Positions 43,951 to 55,126 are shown, counted from the stretch's first letter. The stretch is 64,000 bases of DNA from Bryoerythrophyllum caledonicum (GCA_963971425.1 OZ020519.1:13036028-13100027); one strand, 5' to 3'. Numbers and translations: made by a program. Notes: generated by a model not told the origin, from the letters alone.

Positions 43951-46900
43951 ATGCCAAATGTCTTCCACAACCACCCAAAAAGACACAAAAGACTATCAAA
44001 AATATATTTTATCCCGAACACTATAAAATTACACCCCGAATATCAACACCTAGCATCCTCCTTTGCACCACTTCTAAAAAATAACCACACTCTTCACCAA
44101 ACTTATTCCACCCTCTACCCCAATATCTCCCGCTACATACATCAAAAAAACAACAACCACCCATCTACACATATCCTATTCGCCATAATTACCACCCTCC
44201 ACCCTTCAATAAACGAATGCAACAATATCATTAACCAGCATTCTACCAACACAAATCCTACACACTGGACAAATATATTACTAAACACCCTATCTTCTCT
44301 ACAGAATCCCCCCGAAAGACATATAGACATACTTCACCCATACACTAAATTCCTAGAGAATAATCAACACCTTATGACACACAAAACCTCTCTGCACAAT
44401 GACCTATATAACTTTATTCATAGCCAAACCCCACCCCCTTCTCCCGACGAACTACAACTAAAATTTCCCTACTTCCCGCACAAACTTATCCTTGAAGCTC
44501 TTAGATGCTTTGAACCAATTCATGACTACACGCACCCCACTCCGGCACCCATCCACATTCCCCCTACACTATGTAATCACGACACTACAAACAATAGTAA
44601 CACATACATTACTACATGGAACGCCTCAACATTAAATACTGCTTTACCATGCATCCACAACCTAACCACCCACACCAACACACCACCCGCCTTAATTGCC
44701 ATACAAGAAACAAAAATAACCGCTACTAAATCCACTAAATACATACAAAAAATATTCCCGGATTATAAACTTATATTCAACAATACTCACTCTCTCACAC
44801 GATGTATACAACAACGAAGGCCATATACACCGGCAAGAGGAGGACTACTCATGCTCATACACCAATCATATGCTTTCCGTGGGAACATTACTAAAATCCC
44901 TACCCCGGCTAATATATCACCATATCTTCAAATCATTGAAATTACTAACCGACCCCTCCAACCATGGCTCATCCTTCACCTATACATGCCTTCACACATA
45001 GAAGACTCTAGGCTTATTCCGGAGATCCAAAACACCATCACTTCACAAATAAATACACACACTAACCATACAATAGTACTTTGCGGAGACTTTAACCGGG
45101 ATATCGCCCTTATTGGACGACAAAACGGAGAGGTTCTCACCCCCCCACTCGACATAGACTATCATTGGCAAAATTATACGGAAAACCTAGAATTACATTT
45201 AATCCCAACCGATACACGATACTCCCGCCAAGGTGGACTCAACTACACACAAACTAGCTTAATCGATGGATTTTACATTAAATCACCTAACCACACCCAA
45301 TATACATCAATCACCAATACCACAACCAACCTAAACTCGGACCACTTCCCAATCCAACTAAACATACCTCACAACACCCTTATTAGTAGACCGCCCACAA
45401 CCAACAACTCAAATGATATAAAAATACTAAACCCCATCCCTAAAGAAAACCTTGATAACTTTAACACAATATTCTTTGAAAAAAGCTCAATACTAATAGA
45501 CTCCCTTACAGATACTCTTTCTAACCACCAACACCTCACACACATACAATGGCAAGAAGCTTGCACGACTCTTGACAAAATTATTAATGAAATTTCTAAT
45601 ACACTAGAAAAGACTTGTAAAGCGCCCCAAATCCCACAACTCACACCTAGAACCTCGAAACAAGGGGGGTACCTCCCAAGAAAACTAGCAAAAATATGGA
45701 AACAACACCTTGTCACATACCACACTATTCGCAAAACAATTCATATTGCTAAAACTAACCAAAATTGGCGAACCCACCCCATAATCTCCGAAATACAAAA
45801 CATCCGTCACCCCCCAATTCCACAAATACCACTACCCAACACCAATCACGAAGATTGGCTAACAGAAATTGCAATCATTGCAAAAACTGCCAACAAAGAG
45901 GCTCGGAAAATCACGACAAAATATGCAAGAGAATGTGTAAAAAAAGCCATCTCTAAGTATCGTCAATTATACAAAACTAGCCCAAAAAAGATCAATAGAA
46001 AAGTCTTTAACAATAACACAAACATGCCACTAGACTGCATCCTAGATCAAAACAATAACATTTTAACTAGCCCAGTGGACATCGCAAACGAAATACATTT
46101 TCAACAATCTATAAACAACAGACCAACCACCCCCCCATGTCATTACCAACCACAACACACACCAACGTGCACGTGCGGAGCTAGGCAATACCCGTGGCAT
46201 GATTTGGATGGATTTACCATTGATAAAAGAGGTGAACCAACAACACCTCTCCACACATACTACAATAGAGACACATACAACATGTGCCTAAAAAATCTAG
46301 GAACAAATAAAGCTCCCGGCCCGGACCATGTACCTAACTCAATTCTAAAAAATATGCCCCCAAGATTCCATGATCTTATATCATTATTTTTCCTTCATTG
46401 TTACAAACAAAAATCCATTCCTGCATCTTGGAAAACAAGCCTAACAATCTTATTATACAAAAAAGGCAACCCATCTGTGCTACCTAATCACCGACCTATT
46501 GCCCTAGCTAACACCATTTACAAATTATATACGAGCACACTAACTTCATTATTATCGGCCTACGGGGAAAAATACCAAATATTACACGAAAGCCAAGAGG
46601 GGTTTAGAGCAGAAAGAAGTACCACACGACAACTCCAAACCATTATTGCCGCTCTTGAGGATGCAAAATTCACTAATAAAGACATTTACATACTTTATAT
46701 TGACTTCAAAAACGCATTTGGTTCCATTGACCATCCTCGATTGCTAGCCGTTATGAGTGATCTTGGGTACCCAGAAGACGCAGTTACACTAGTTGGAAAT
46801 ATATACTCCCAATCTACCACTAGATACGTCGGAGAATTCTTTGATAAAACACGCCCTATCCCCATCCAACGTGGTACCATCCAAGGCGACACATTGAGCC

Positions 46901-49900
46901 CATACCTCTTTATTATTTTTCTTGAACCTCTACTAAGATGGCTTCAAAGAGGCAATAATGGATACACATTTGGCACCTCTAAAGTCACCATAAATTCAGC
47001 CGCATATGCCGACGATCTAGCAGCCATCTCTGGACGTCTTAAATCACTCCAAATTCAATTAGACAAAATAGACAAATTTTGTTTATGGTCCGGAATGGAA
47101 CTTGGGGTCCAAAAATGTGCCGTAACCGGATGCCCAAACAAATCTAAAATAAATCCGACCGCCTTTAAAGCCCTTATCCAAGCTACCAATATCCAATACC
47201 GTAACCAACCAATTCCGGTACTCAACCAAAACCAACCATACATATACCTTGGAATAAACCTAGTTCCATCGCTAAAATGGAAAACTCAAATCCACATTAC
47301 TACTACAAAACTTATTAAACAATGCAATGAACTTACACAATGTCCGGCCACATTGCAACAAAAAATAAAAATGATTGATACCGTCATTCGACCAGGTATC
47401 TCATATAGTTTTTATGCGGTTCCTTATTCCATGCCCGCCATAAACAAACTTGATAAAAAAATCACAGCCATACAAAAGAAAGTATGTGGACTCCCTAAAT
47501 GCACGCCCAATGTCATAACACAACTCCCTCACGAACTATTTGGATTAGAAGCTTTTTCCCTCAAAAATGCCTACCTACGATGCATTGGAGAACAACTCCA
47601 AAATGCACTTAATGACGAGGGACAATTAGGCCTAATGTACAGTGGACTCCTTCGGCACATCCTTGCCATTTATGGAGGTGCACAATACCTCCAAAGAATG
47701 AAAAAAACTGATTGTCTTCGGTCTCCTATTACCCGCACACTCTTTCTACTCAAAACAGAAGGTCAAACATTCCTAAAAAGCACACTCGATGATTTCCTAC
47801 TAGGTCATGCACCGCTTGAACAAAATTGGGCAAACGAAATACATAATCTCCCTAGACTTGACCGACAATTATCCGCCAAACTCCTACAAAAACTGTTTTC
47901 CGTAAACATTACCAACCTAAAACAAATTACACTACCAAATGGAACACAACTTATGGACGTCAAGAGCTACAAAACATTTTACGGTACCCCTCACAAATTA
48001 ATAAAAAGTGCATTGAATATTGCTAAACAACTATTTTGTCAACTTCCATGCCTTCCTGAATGTCCGAACCCTTGCACTACTCACGTCCCACCTTATACAC
48101 TCAAAGACCCGTACATCACTGGTCACAATGACAGCCTTCCCAACATCAATCTCCCAGTAATCCCCCCAAACCCGCCACACTCACGACCATATGCCCCTCC
48201 ACCACACATATTAAAAAACTCTTCCATGTATCCAATAAACAACATAACCGCGCACAAATATAAAAAGTATATTGACTCCAACAACATAAGCAAACAACAC
48301 ACGTCATACCTATGCCATTGGTCCCACAATAACATCACCTACACCAAATGGCTCCCGCAAAGAAATCTTTTCCCCTGGCACAACCCAAATGCTTCCTTAC
48401 ATAATACAGAAATCCTCACACAATACTACCTTAAAATTCAAAACAACTATTACTTGAATATCATACAAATATACCATCCCCAAGCACAACTTCGAGATAA
48501 AAGATTCGTCACGCCACCTCTTATTATCCCCCTCCTCAACATTTCTACAACTGAATGCAATCCCGAAACTGACATACTAGCACAAACAAATTCAATCAAA
48601 ATACAACAAGACAATGCCCACATATACGAAGTTAATGGTAGGCACCTAATAACCATACCACTTGATAGACTACAATGGCTGTGGAACCAATATCACAATG
48701 CACTTAAATCCCCCATCAACATTGAACCAATACCCCAAACATTTGAAACCGAAATTGTTTGGCTTTATCAAAGATATAAATATCGTATACCCAAAAATGA
48801 CCCCCTTAAAAATGCACATTATACATTACCCGATCCAATCTTAGACTACCTTATTACATCTCTAAATATCACACATTCATACTTTTCATCTCCCGTTACA
48901 TGCTCCACAAAAATCTCAAAATTCTACTCTCCATTCGAACGAGATAAGATTTTTGGTTCTCTTGGTAAAGCTTTTGACTATAGATGGAGCGGAATAGGCC
49001 TTGCACACCCTCACAACGAAGAAGAAGCACAACAAGCAACACATTGGGCACGCCTAGCGGCAAACAATGACCCCAACCACAACATCACCATTATTATTAT
49101 TCCCGACACTAATTGGTACCACAACTCTAACCCACACTTAGGCCCATTCTTAGACTCTCACATCATAACACTTTTTGAAGCGGACTCCATGATTTACAAA
49201 GAACCCACTATACCACCGCAAATGCAAACACCCCGCCTTGAACCAGCAACCCTACGTATCCTATGTATACATCACCAAACCCGAGAGATAGGAACTCCGG
49301 AAAACCTCACTCATCTCACTTTGATAGCAAAAAATCTAAACATTAATAAGGTATACACCGCAATTGCCCCTCCCACACCTATTTCAACCCGTGTAAACCG
49401 TAACAAAAAATGGTCTAAAACCCCCCACACAAACATCTCCGCACTACCAATTACCGAACTGAGCCTCCCCCACCTCTTTTACCAAACTAATACCGACCCT
49501 AAATTTGACCCCAGCTTTAGCTATTACACTGACGGCTCCTTTACAGAACCAACCGAAGTAAGCCCGGGACATTGGCACCGAGAAAAAGCAGGATATGGGA
49601 TATACAATTCAACCAAACAAGTAAAATTAGGCAAAAGACTACATGGACTCCAAAACATCCTAAGAGCCGAAATGATGGCTATACACAAAACCCTTAAGAT
49701 AATCACTACTCAATACCCAAACGAACCAGCTCACATTTTTACAGATTGCGTAAATGTATTACATCTCCTGAATACACACATTAAACACCCCACTTTACAC
49801 AACAGTCACGCGGACAAAACTATCCTTACATCTATGGTCGCAATGCTCCAAAATCGCACACAAATTACTACACTCCACAAAGTCCGAGCTCACGCTAACA

Positions 49901-50988
49901 TCGCCGGCAATGAACAAGCCGACAAACTAGCAAAGGAAGGAAGAGAAAAAACCCACAAAAATGCCAAACACCCATACGAACACGCCCATGCCACCCCATA
50001 TTACTACCATAGATATGAATGGCCCTCCATGGGCGAAACTCCCGACAAAGGCCCCATTCGATTCTTGGACAAATACCTCAAAAAACATGATCTCGTAAAC
50101 AACCTAGAAAAACTCACAGAAAATTTCCCCAATATTGAAAAATGGACCGGCAACCCAAACATTCACAACGTACTGTCTAACAATTTTTGGAAAAACCCAA
50201 TTATTACGGACCCACAAATCACATGCCTAATCAAATTCCGCACCGGACAATACATGGGTAATGCCCGCAAACAACTCTTTTTTGGAATTGAAAGATTTCC
50301 TACAATAACATGTCCAATTTGCAACACCATAGACCCAGACACATGGTTACATGTCCTACTCAAGTGCCAAAACCCCCATATACACTCACTAATTGTCAAA
50401 AGACATAACAAAGCCGTATGGGCTATCCGTAAACTAATTATATCATCAACCAAATCCCGTTGCTTCATTCTCATGAATGCCGGAACCTTTAATGATAACC
50501 CACAAGAAAATACGGTCCCCCCTTGGCTATTACCATGCGTATGTTGCACTCAAAGATGCCACTGTAATGCAAGATTCAAACCGGACCTATTATGTGTTAG
50601 GGGACTTTCATACAAAGACCCCCCACCAAACGACATAGACCCTAGCCTCACTATTCAGTTTATTGAGTTCACATATTGCAATGATAGATTCTCTCCGGAC
50701 ACTATTGCTCACAAAATAAACAAATACCAACCATTACTTGACGATATTCAAGCACTAGGATGGAAAGTAGACCCCCTCATTGTCATCACCGCGGGTGCCA
50801 GAGCTACCACCTTCATTCCTTCAATGACAATCCTTGAGGAAACATTTAAAATCCCCATCACTTCTATCAAATCCACCTTCTCAAATATTAACACTATTGC
50901 AATTCAACATGCAATGTCAATACTCCTGCATAAACGGAAACTTGAAAACAACCAACCCCTACCTGATGCATTGAACCCCCCTCCATAG
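43951..50988 (+). CDS. LINE ORF2 polyprotein, 2,345 aa from its first ATG: APE, RT, RNase H, zinc knuckle, R2-like endonuclease region
   Basis: The product cuts target DNA and copies the element RNA at the nick. Residues 1-210 are a conserved but unrecognised N-terminal region. The APE-type endonuclease spans ~215-470: WNAS (223), catalytic Glu in IQETK (253), GDFNRD (~378), SDHFP (~463). The reverse transcriptase spans ~800-1,110 with LYIDFKNAFGSID, RGTIQGDTLSP and YADD (1,019). RNase H is at ~1,855-1,995 with D1861, E1907, D1932 and D1991 in TDGS, AEMMAIH, FTDC and NEQADKL. A zinc knuckle CPIC...H...C begins at 2,121. The C-terminus has KPD (2,210-2,212), IEFTYCND (E2239) and KINKYQPL (K2258), a spacing like R2-type restriction-like endonucleases. 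No stop interrupts it. Translation probably enters from upstream through the 2A rather than at this ATG. Confidence 0.93.
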   Translation: MPNVFHNHPKRHKRLSKIYFIPNTIKLHPEYQHLASSFAPLLKNNHTLHQTYSTLYPNISRYIHQKNNNHPSTHILFAIITTLHPSINECNNIINQHSTNTNPTHWTNILLNTLSSLQNPPERHIDILHPYTKFLENNQHLMTHKTSLHNDLYNFIHSQTPPPSPDELQLKFPYFPHKLILEALRCFEPIHDYTHPTPAPIHIPPTLCNHDTTNNSNTYITTWNASTLNTALPCIHNLTTHTNTPPALIAIQETKITATKSTKYIQKIFPDYKLIFNNTHSLTRCIQQRRPYTPARGGLLMLIHQSYAFRGNITKIPTPANISPYLQIIEITNRPLQPWLILHLYMPSHIEDSRLIPEIQNTITSQINTHTNHTIVLCGDFNRDIALIGRQNGEVLTPPLDIDYHWQNYTENLELHLIPTDTRYSRQGGLNYTQTSLIDGFYIKSPNHTQYTSITNTTTNLNSDHFPIQLNIPHNTLISRPPTTNNSNDIKILNPIPKENLDNFNTIFFEKSSILIDSLTDTLSNHQHLTHIQWQEACTTLDKIINEISNTLEKTCKAPQIPQLTPRTSKQGGYLPRKLAKIWKQHLVTYHTIRKTIHIAKTNQNWRTHPIISEIQNIRHPPIPQIPLPNTNHEDWLTEIAIIAKTANKEARKITTKYARECVKKAISKYRQLYKTSPKKINRKVFNNNTNMPLDCILDQNNNILTSPVDIANEIHFQQSINNRPTTPPCHYQPQHTPTCTCGARQYPWHDLDGFTIDKRGEPTTPLHTYYNRDTYNMCLKNLGTNKAPGPDHVPNSILKNMPPRFHDLISLFFLHCYKQKSIPASWKTSLTILLYKKGNPSVLPNHRPIALANTIYKLYTSTLTSLLSAYGEKYQILHESQEGFRAERSTTRQLQTIIAALEDAKFTNKDIYILYIDFKNAFGSIDHPRLLAVMSDLGYPEDAVTLVGNIYSQSTTRYVGEFFDKTRPIPIQRGTIQGDTLSPYLFIIFLEPLLRWLQRGNNGYTFGTSKVTINSAAYADDLAAISGRLKSLQIQLDKIDKFCLWSGMELGVQKCAVTGCPNKSKINPTAFKALIQATNIQYRNQPIPVLNQNQPYIYLGINLVPSLKWKTQIHITTTKLIKQCNELTQCPATLQQKIKMIDTVIRPGISYSFYAVPYSMPAINKLDKKITAIQKKVCGLPKCTPNVITQLPHELFGLEAFSLKNAYLRCIGEQLQNALNDEGQLGLMYSGLLRHILAIYGGAQYLQRMKKTDCLRSPITRTLFLLKTEGQTFLKSTLDDFLLGHAPLEQNWANEIHNLPRLDRQLSAKLLQKLFSVNITNLKQITLPNGTQLMDVKSYKTFYGTPHKLIKSALNIAKQLFCQLPCLPECPNPCTTHVPPYTLKDPYITGHNDSLPNINLPVIPPNPPHSRPYAPPPHILKNSSMYPINNITAHKYKKYIDSNNISKQHTSYLCHWSHNNITYTKWLPQRNLFPWHNPNASLHNTEILTQYYLKIQNNYYLNIIQIYHPQAQLRDKRFVTPPLIIPLLNISTTECNPETDILAQTNSIKIQQDNAHIYEVNGRHLITIPLDRLQWLWNQYHNALKSPINIEPIPQTFETEIVWLYQRYKYRIPKNDPLKNAHYTLPDPILDYLITSLNITHSYFSSPVTCSTKISKFYSPFERDKIFGSLGKAFDYRWSGIGLAHPHNEEEAQQATHWARLAANNDPNHNITIIIIPDTNWYHNSNPHLGPFLDSHIITLFEADSMIYKEPTIPPQMQTPRLEPATLRILCIHHQTREIGTPENLTHLTLIAKNLNINKVYTAIAPPTPISTRVNRNKKWSKTPHTNISALPITELSLPHLFYQTNTDPKFDPSFSYYTDGSFTEPTEVSPGHWHREKAGYGIYNSTKQVKLGKRLHGLQNILRAEMMAIHKTLKIITTQYPNEPAHIFTDCVNVLHLLNTHIKHPTLHNSHADKTILTSMVAMLQNRTQITTLHKVRAHANIAGNEQADKLAKEGREKTHKNAKHPYEHAHATPYYYHRYEWPSMGETPDKGPIRFLDKYLKKHDLVNNLEKLTENFPNIEKWTGNPNIHNVLSNNFWKNPIITDPQITCLIKFRTGQYMGNARKQLFFGIERFPTITCPICNTIDPDTWLHVLLKCQNPHIHSLIVKRHNKAVWAIRKLIISSTKSRCFILMNAGTFNDNPQENTVPPWLLPCVCCTQRCHCNARFKPDLLCVRGLSYKDPPPNDIDPSLTIQFIEFTYCNDRFSPDTIAHKINKYQPLLDDIQALGWKVDPLIVITAGARATTFIPSMTILEETFKIPITSIKSTFSNINTIAIQHAMSILLHKRKLENNQPLPDALNPPP

Positions 50989-51214
50989 ACCTGCACTTGT
51001 ATCTCACCGTACACGCCATCCCTGTTTTAGAGACTTCTGGGACCTTGAGTCCCTTGGTATTGGTCACTTGTTACTGGGTACATAGTGTCCACTCTCGAAA
51101 GGGGGAAGTAGTTCCATACTACTAACCCATGCCCGGTGGGCATGGACTGAGTGGTGGAATGAACGGACACTGTATTCACGCCGGCCCCCTTCGGGGACCG
51201 GCGTTCTTCTTCTT
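50989..51214 (+). promoter_or_regulatory. LINE 3' UTR with two hairpins and TTC-rich end
   Basis: Hairpin 1 at 51,127-51,145: CCATGCCC, loop GGT, GGGCATGG (8 bp). Hairpin 2 at 51,179-51,203: CGCCGG-C-CCCC, loop TTC, GGGG-A-CCGGCG (10 bp with one mismatch). Only CGTTCTTCTTCTTT-like sequence separates hairpin 2 from the target duplication, so there is no poly(A) tail. The minus-strand LINE has both features in the same order, with hairpin 1 weakened. These are likely the recognition structures for the reverse transcriptase. Confidence 0.75.
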
Positions 51215-51226
51215 TGGGGTAACTTT
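51215..51226. repeat. Target-site duplication, right side of plus-strand LINE
   Basis: TGGGGTAACTTT, identical to 37,743-37,754. Sequence after it continues the unit spacer (TCCTATAAGGAAATAAGG), matching 32,034 onward in unit 2. Confidence 0.95.
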
Positions 51227-51619
51227 TCCTATAAGGAAATAAGGTGATCCCTCTAATAACCAACCAAAACACACAACCCACGCCTATAAAATTGGGATAT
51301 ATCCAAGCCACTCCCACCCATTCATCCCCAAATCGATTCATCATGAACCCCTACTTTTGATTGGTGTTAGTGGATTACCTATAGGCGATCATTGGCTAAA
51401 CAAGGCAGTACACTTCAAAAATTCATAACCAATTCACATTCCATCGGAAAAATATGAAACCACTTGGGTTGAAATTGTAATTCTTTTCAAGGCTTTCACT
51501 GAAAATTCAATGTATTATTATTTTTTCTCTCCATTTATGCACATTGCTTATGGAGGGTTCCATTAACTTCCTTTTGAAGAACACGCTAGTATGAGGTAAC
51601 ATTCTAGCTACTCAAAGTA

Positions 51620-52946
51620 CAGTCCCCTTCAATAAAGATACGTACTTTTTGCATTGCTAGGGACAATAACTTTCAATGCTGCCAACTTTGACACCCTCTT
51701 GAGGTTTAGAAGATTGGTATTTTACCATGAATTTTTTGGCACAAGATCATTTCTGTGTTGACAACATGTGTGCCAAATTTCAAGGCCAGAAGATGAATAT
51801 AGAAATAGATATTTCAAATTTACCAACATGTGTAGTTGTATGCCATTCACTATTGCCCATTTTGACACCCTCTTGAGGGCTGGAAAATTGATATTTTACC
51901 ATATAAGTTTCATCACAAGATCATCTCTATGCTGATAACATGTGTGTTAAATTTCAAAGCCATGTGATGAATACAATAATAGATACACAAGATTGTATCT
52001 CATAGTTACACATGTTGGTAGATTTTGAATATGGGTGTTTTATTTATCTTCTGGCCTTGAAATTTGGCACACATGTTATAAACATAGAGGTGATCATGTG
52101 CTAAAAGTTTCATAGTAAAATAACAAATTTTCAAACCTAGGGAAGGTGCCAAAGTTGAAATGGTACACTTGGTTGTTTCTCACAATTAGCTCGTTGGTAG
52201 ATTTTGATTTTTTTCTTTTCTATCGTGGATATTTTAGACTTGAAATTAAGCACACATATTATCAACATAGAGATGGTCTCATGTTCAAAACCTCATGGGA
52301 AAAAATATAAAATTCAATCCATGGGAGGGTGTCAAATTTGGCAAGAGTGAAATGTTTCTCACAACTACACATGTTGGTAGATTTCAAAAATCATTTGCTA
52401 TGTAGGTATTTTGGCCTTAAAACTTGGCACACATGTATTCAATATAGAAATGGTTTCATGCCAAAAATTTCATGCGCAAAAACAAAAGATTTAATCCTTG
52501 GGAGTGTGTCAAAATTGGCCAGGAGTGAACTGTTTCTTACAACTATACTCACAACTACACATGTTGCTAGATTTTCAAAATGTCTCTTTGTGTGAATGTT
52601 TTGGACCTTATACATGTAATAAACAGAGACGGCCCATCGGCCCCATGCCAAAAATTACATGGGAAAAAACAAAAAATTCAATCCTTGGGAGGGTGTCAAA
52701 GTTCGTAGCTATGAAACTTTTCTTAGTGCTACCCATGTTGGTAGATCTTGAATATCTTTTTTTTTATTCGACTTCCGACCTTGAAATTTGGCACTCATGT
52801 TGTCAACATAGAAGTGATCTTGTGCCAAAAATTTCATGGTAAAATAACAATTTCTAACCCTCAAGATGGTGTCAAAGTTGGTAGCACTGAAAATGACTTT
52901 CCCTAGGATTCATGCAAAAAGTACGTATCTTTACTGAAGGGGACTG
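51620..52946. mobile_element. Tc1/mariner-type MITE, 1.33 kb
   Basis: Ends CAGTCCCCTTCA and TGAAGGGGACTG, with inverted similarity continuing for over 30 bases (AAAGATACGTACTTTTTGCA). Flanked by TA on both sides (51,618-51,619 and 52,947-52,948). Unit 2 has the empty site AAAGTACAGTTTGG near 32,319. CAGT ends with a TA duplication are typical of Tc1/mariner. No transposase is present; the interior is built of ~180-bp repeats. Confidence 0.9.
51678..52895. repeat. Seven ~180-bp units, two inverted and five direct, inside the mariner MITE
   Basis: The marker CACATGTTGGTAGATTTT recurs at about 52,009, 52,190, 52,368, 52,555 and 52,732 (spacing 177-188). The reverse complement (ACCAACATG, GACACCCTCTTGAGG) marks two earlier units starting near 51,678 and 51,868. 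Units share GGCACACATGTT, ACATAGAGATGGT and GGGAGGGTGTCAAA. The head-to-head switch lies near 52,010. Confidence 0.8.
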
Positions 52947-53622
52947 TACAGTTTGGAACTGAATCAGCGGAATGGAGCATGTGAGGCTCTTGCAGCATAT
53001 GCTGTAGGGACGTTGTTTGTGTCAGACATGTCTAGATCGATGTCAATGAGCTAAAGAGTATGTAGTACTAGTGCCCAGAACTCACTTATGTGCAATCGCC
53101 TGAGCATGAGCAGGTGACCAGTTTTCCGTCTTGTCAAGCTCGTCCTGGTCCCTCCTGATAAAAAAATATGACTCAAGAAATGAATTCATGGTCAAAACTA
53201 GAAATTTACACGACACAGCTCTCAGGCTTGTGGAGTGAAAACGCTAGCCTGTCCACATCCACGTACATATCTCATGAAGTCTGCTGCAAGCATATGCGCT
53301 CTTTGCAGGATCTTGGAAGATTTCTGAGGAGAACACAAGCAACTTGTGTGTAACTTGTGTGTAAAATGAGGGAGACAGCATTGTGGTGTGCCCCGCTAGA
53401 GGGTTAGTAAATGCACACAAGTACACATTGTGGTGTTTTTCCGGTGTTATGTTTAGGAACAAGAGGAGGACAATAGTTTCGAAATCTATGTTTGATGCAG
53501 CCCTCAGGTGAAGAGATAAGCTGGCCAACACATGTGATTCGTTTCTATGAAAGCCGTAGTTAGAACTTTGGAGTCTTTCTTTGGACGGAGCCTAACTTGG
53601 TTGACGTCCTTTGCTGTTTCAG

Positions 53623-55126
53623 GAACCTGGACATTTGCAAGAGATCGATATGTCGAAGCGCAAACTTGGCGATCAATCGGAGAAGAGCTCCGGCTCCAGG
53701 TAATATGCAACCCTCGCACTTTGAAAATAAAGGTGGATATGTTGATCTCATGCTGCAACGAAGTTCTGACATGATTTCTTTGTGCAGCCCATGCAGAAAC
53801 TATTGCGTCGTTATCCATAGCGGGAAGCACAAGGGCTTCGCGGAGCATCTGTGCCGGGATCTGGAGGCCTGCGGATGCCCTGCGTACTTCGACCAGGATT
53901 CTGATTCCCTGGTCAAGAGCGACGGGACCGTGCGCGACACGGTGGAAGTCGCCGCCGCGGCCCGGCTAGCCATCCTCCTGCTCTCGGAGGAATTCTTCTC
54001 GGCCACGAAGTGGCCTATGATGGAGCTCTCGATGTTCGTGCAGAAATACATTCAACAGCTGGATCACTTGAGAAACGTGAAACTGATCCTACCGGTCTAC
54101 TTCCGAATGTCAATCACGAACCTATTGTGCACATACAGCTACAAGTACGACAGGCAAAATTCTAGGCCGACTTGGTACGTGACGCACTGGGAGAAGTGGG
54201 CGCGGGCCGATCGGCGCGTCCACCTCGAGGCGTGGGAGGCCGCCTGGTCCAGGATCAGGAAGCACGAAGGGGTCCATATCTGCATCCCCTGTGGCTCAGG
54301 CGGCTTGCTGCGGGACTCTCAGAAAATCATAGACGATGAGCAAGGTCGGCGAATGATCGTCCAGAAAGTCTTCGCCGATCCCAAGCTAGGGTTTGCGACA
54401 GGGTTTACGTCCACCCCGCGCTTCGCTAATCTTCATGCAACAAAGCCTGCACCGCAGCATGTTCAAGCGATGCCCGGCGGATCACCTCAGCTAGTTCCAC
54501 CGATGCCTCGAGCACGTCAGCAAGTTCATTCGATGCCTGCAGCAGCACAGGCGCAGCATGGTGAACGTCATGGAAAGTCTGCATCTCGAAGTGCGTGGTC
54601 TCATGCACCGTGGCCTCCGGCTCCGTCGGCCATCCCAGCTCGACCCGGTGTAGGCATGAGCATACTCTACGAAGCCTCTGAGCTACGGCTGAAACTCTCC
54701 GCATCGACGGTTGTCCCTCGACCTCTAGTGCCTTCTGTCCCCGCCTTGCCTCCGACACCACGGCCTGTCATTCCTGAATGGCTACTAAACAAACCTCTTT
54801 TCAAGGGGGAGTGCAGCAAGACATTCGAGTGCGGCGGTAGCTGCAACGAAGACGAGCAGGGTAGGGACAGTCGTGACGATGAGGACGACAGTCCTGACGA
54901 CGATGAGGAGGAGGAAGAGCAGAATGGCCACAACTCTGACGAAGAAAGTGGTGAACACGAGGACGGTAAAAGCGAGGAAACCGAGTCCGTGGAGGCGGAG
55001 GACATTGAGGAAGGTGACGTCGGAGTCGACGACAACGACGACGACGAACCCTATGCCAGTGGTGATGACGATGATGACGATGACCACGACGACGATTCTA
55101 ACACGGATAGTGATCATTCGGGGTAG
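53623..55126 (+). CDS. TIR-domain protein with proline-rich middle and acidic tail, intact copy (462 aa)
   Basis: Exon 2 is 53,623-53,699 (CTGTTTCAG before, GTAATA after), with the start ATG at 53,650. The intron is 53,700-53,787 (88 bp), and exon 3 runs 53,788 to the TAG at 55,124. The spliced protein begins MSKRKLGDQSEKSSGSS. Residues ~22-125 are a TIR domain: YCVVIHS strand, FDQDSDSLVKSDG loop, AARLAILLLSEEFFSA and KWPMMEL, whose Glu96 sits where TIR NADases have the catalytic Glu. Then comes a conserved region to ~225, a His/Pro/Met/Ala-rich linker, and a C-terminal ~110 residues packed with Asp and Glu. There is no NB-ARC or LRR. Possible role: NAD-cleaving or signalling TIR protein in immunity, inferred from the domain only. 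The upstream non-coding exon seen in units 1 and 2 is deleted here. Confidence 0.8.
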
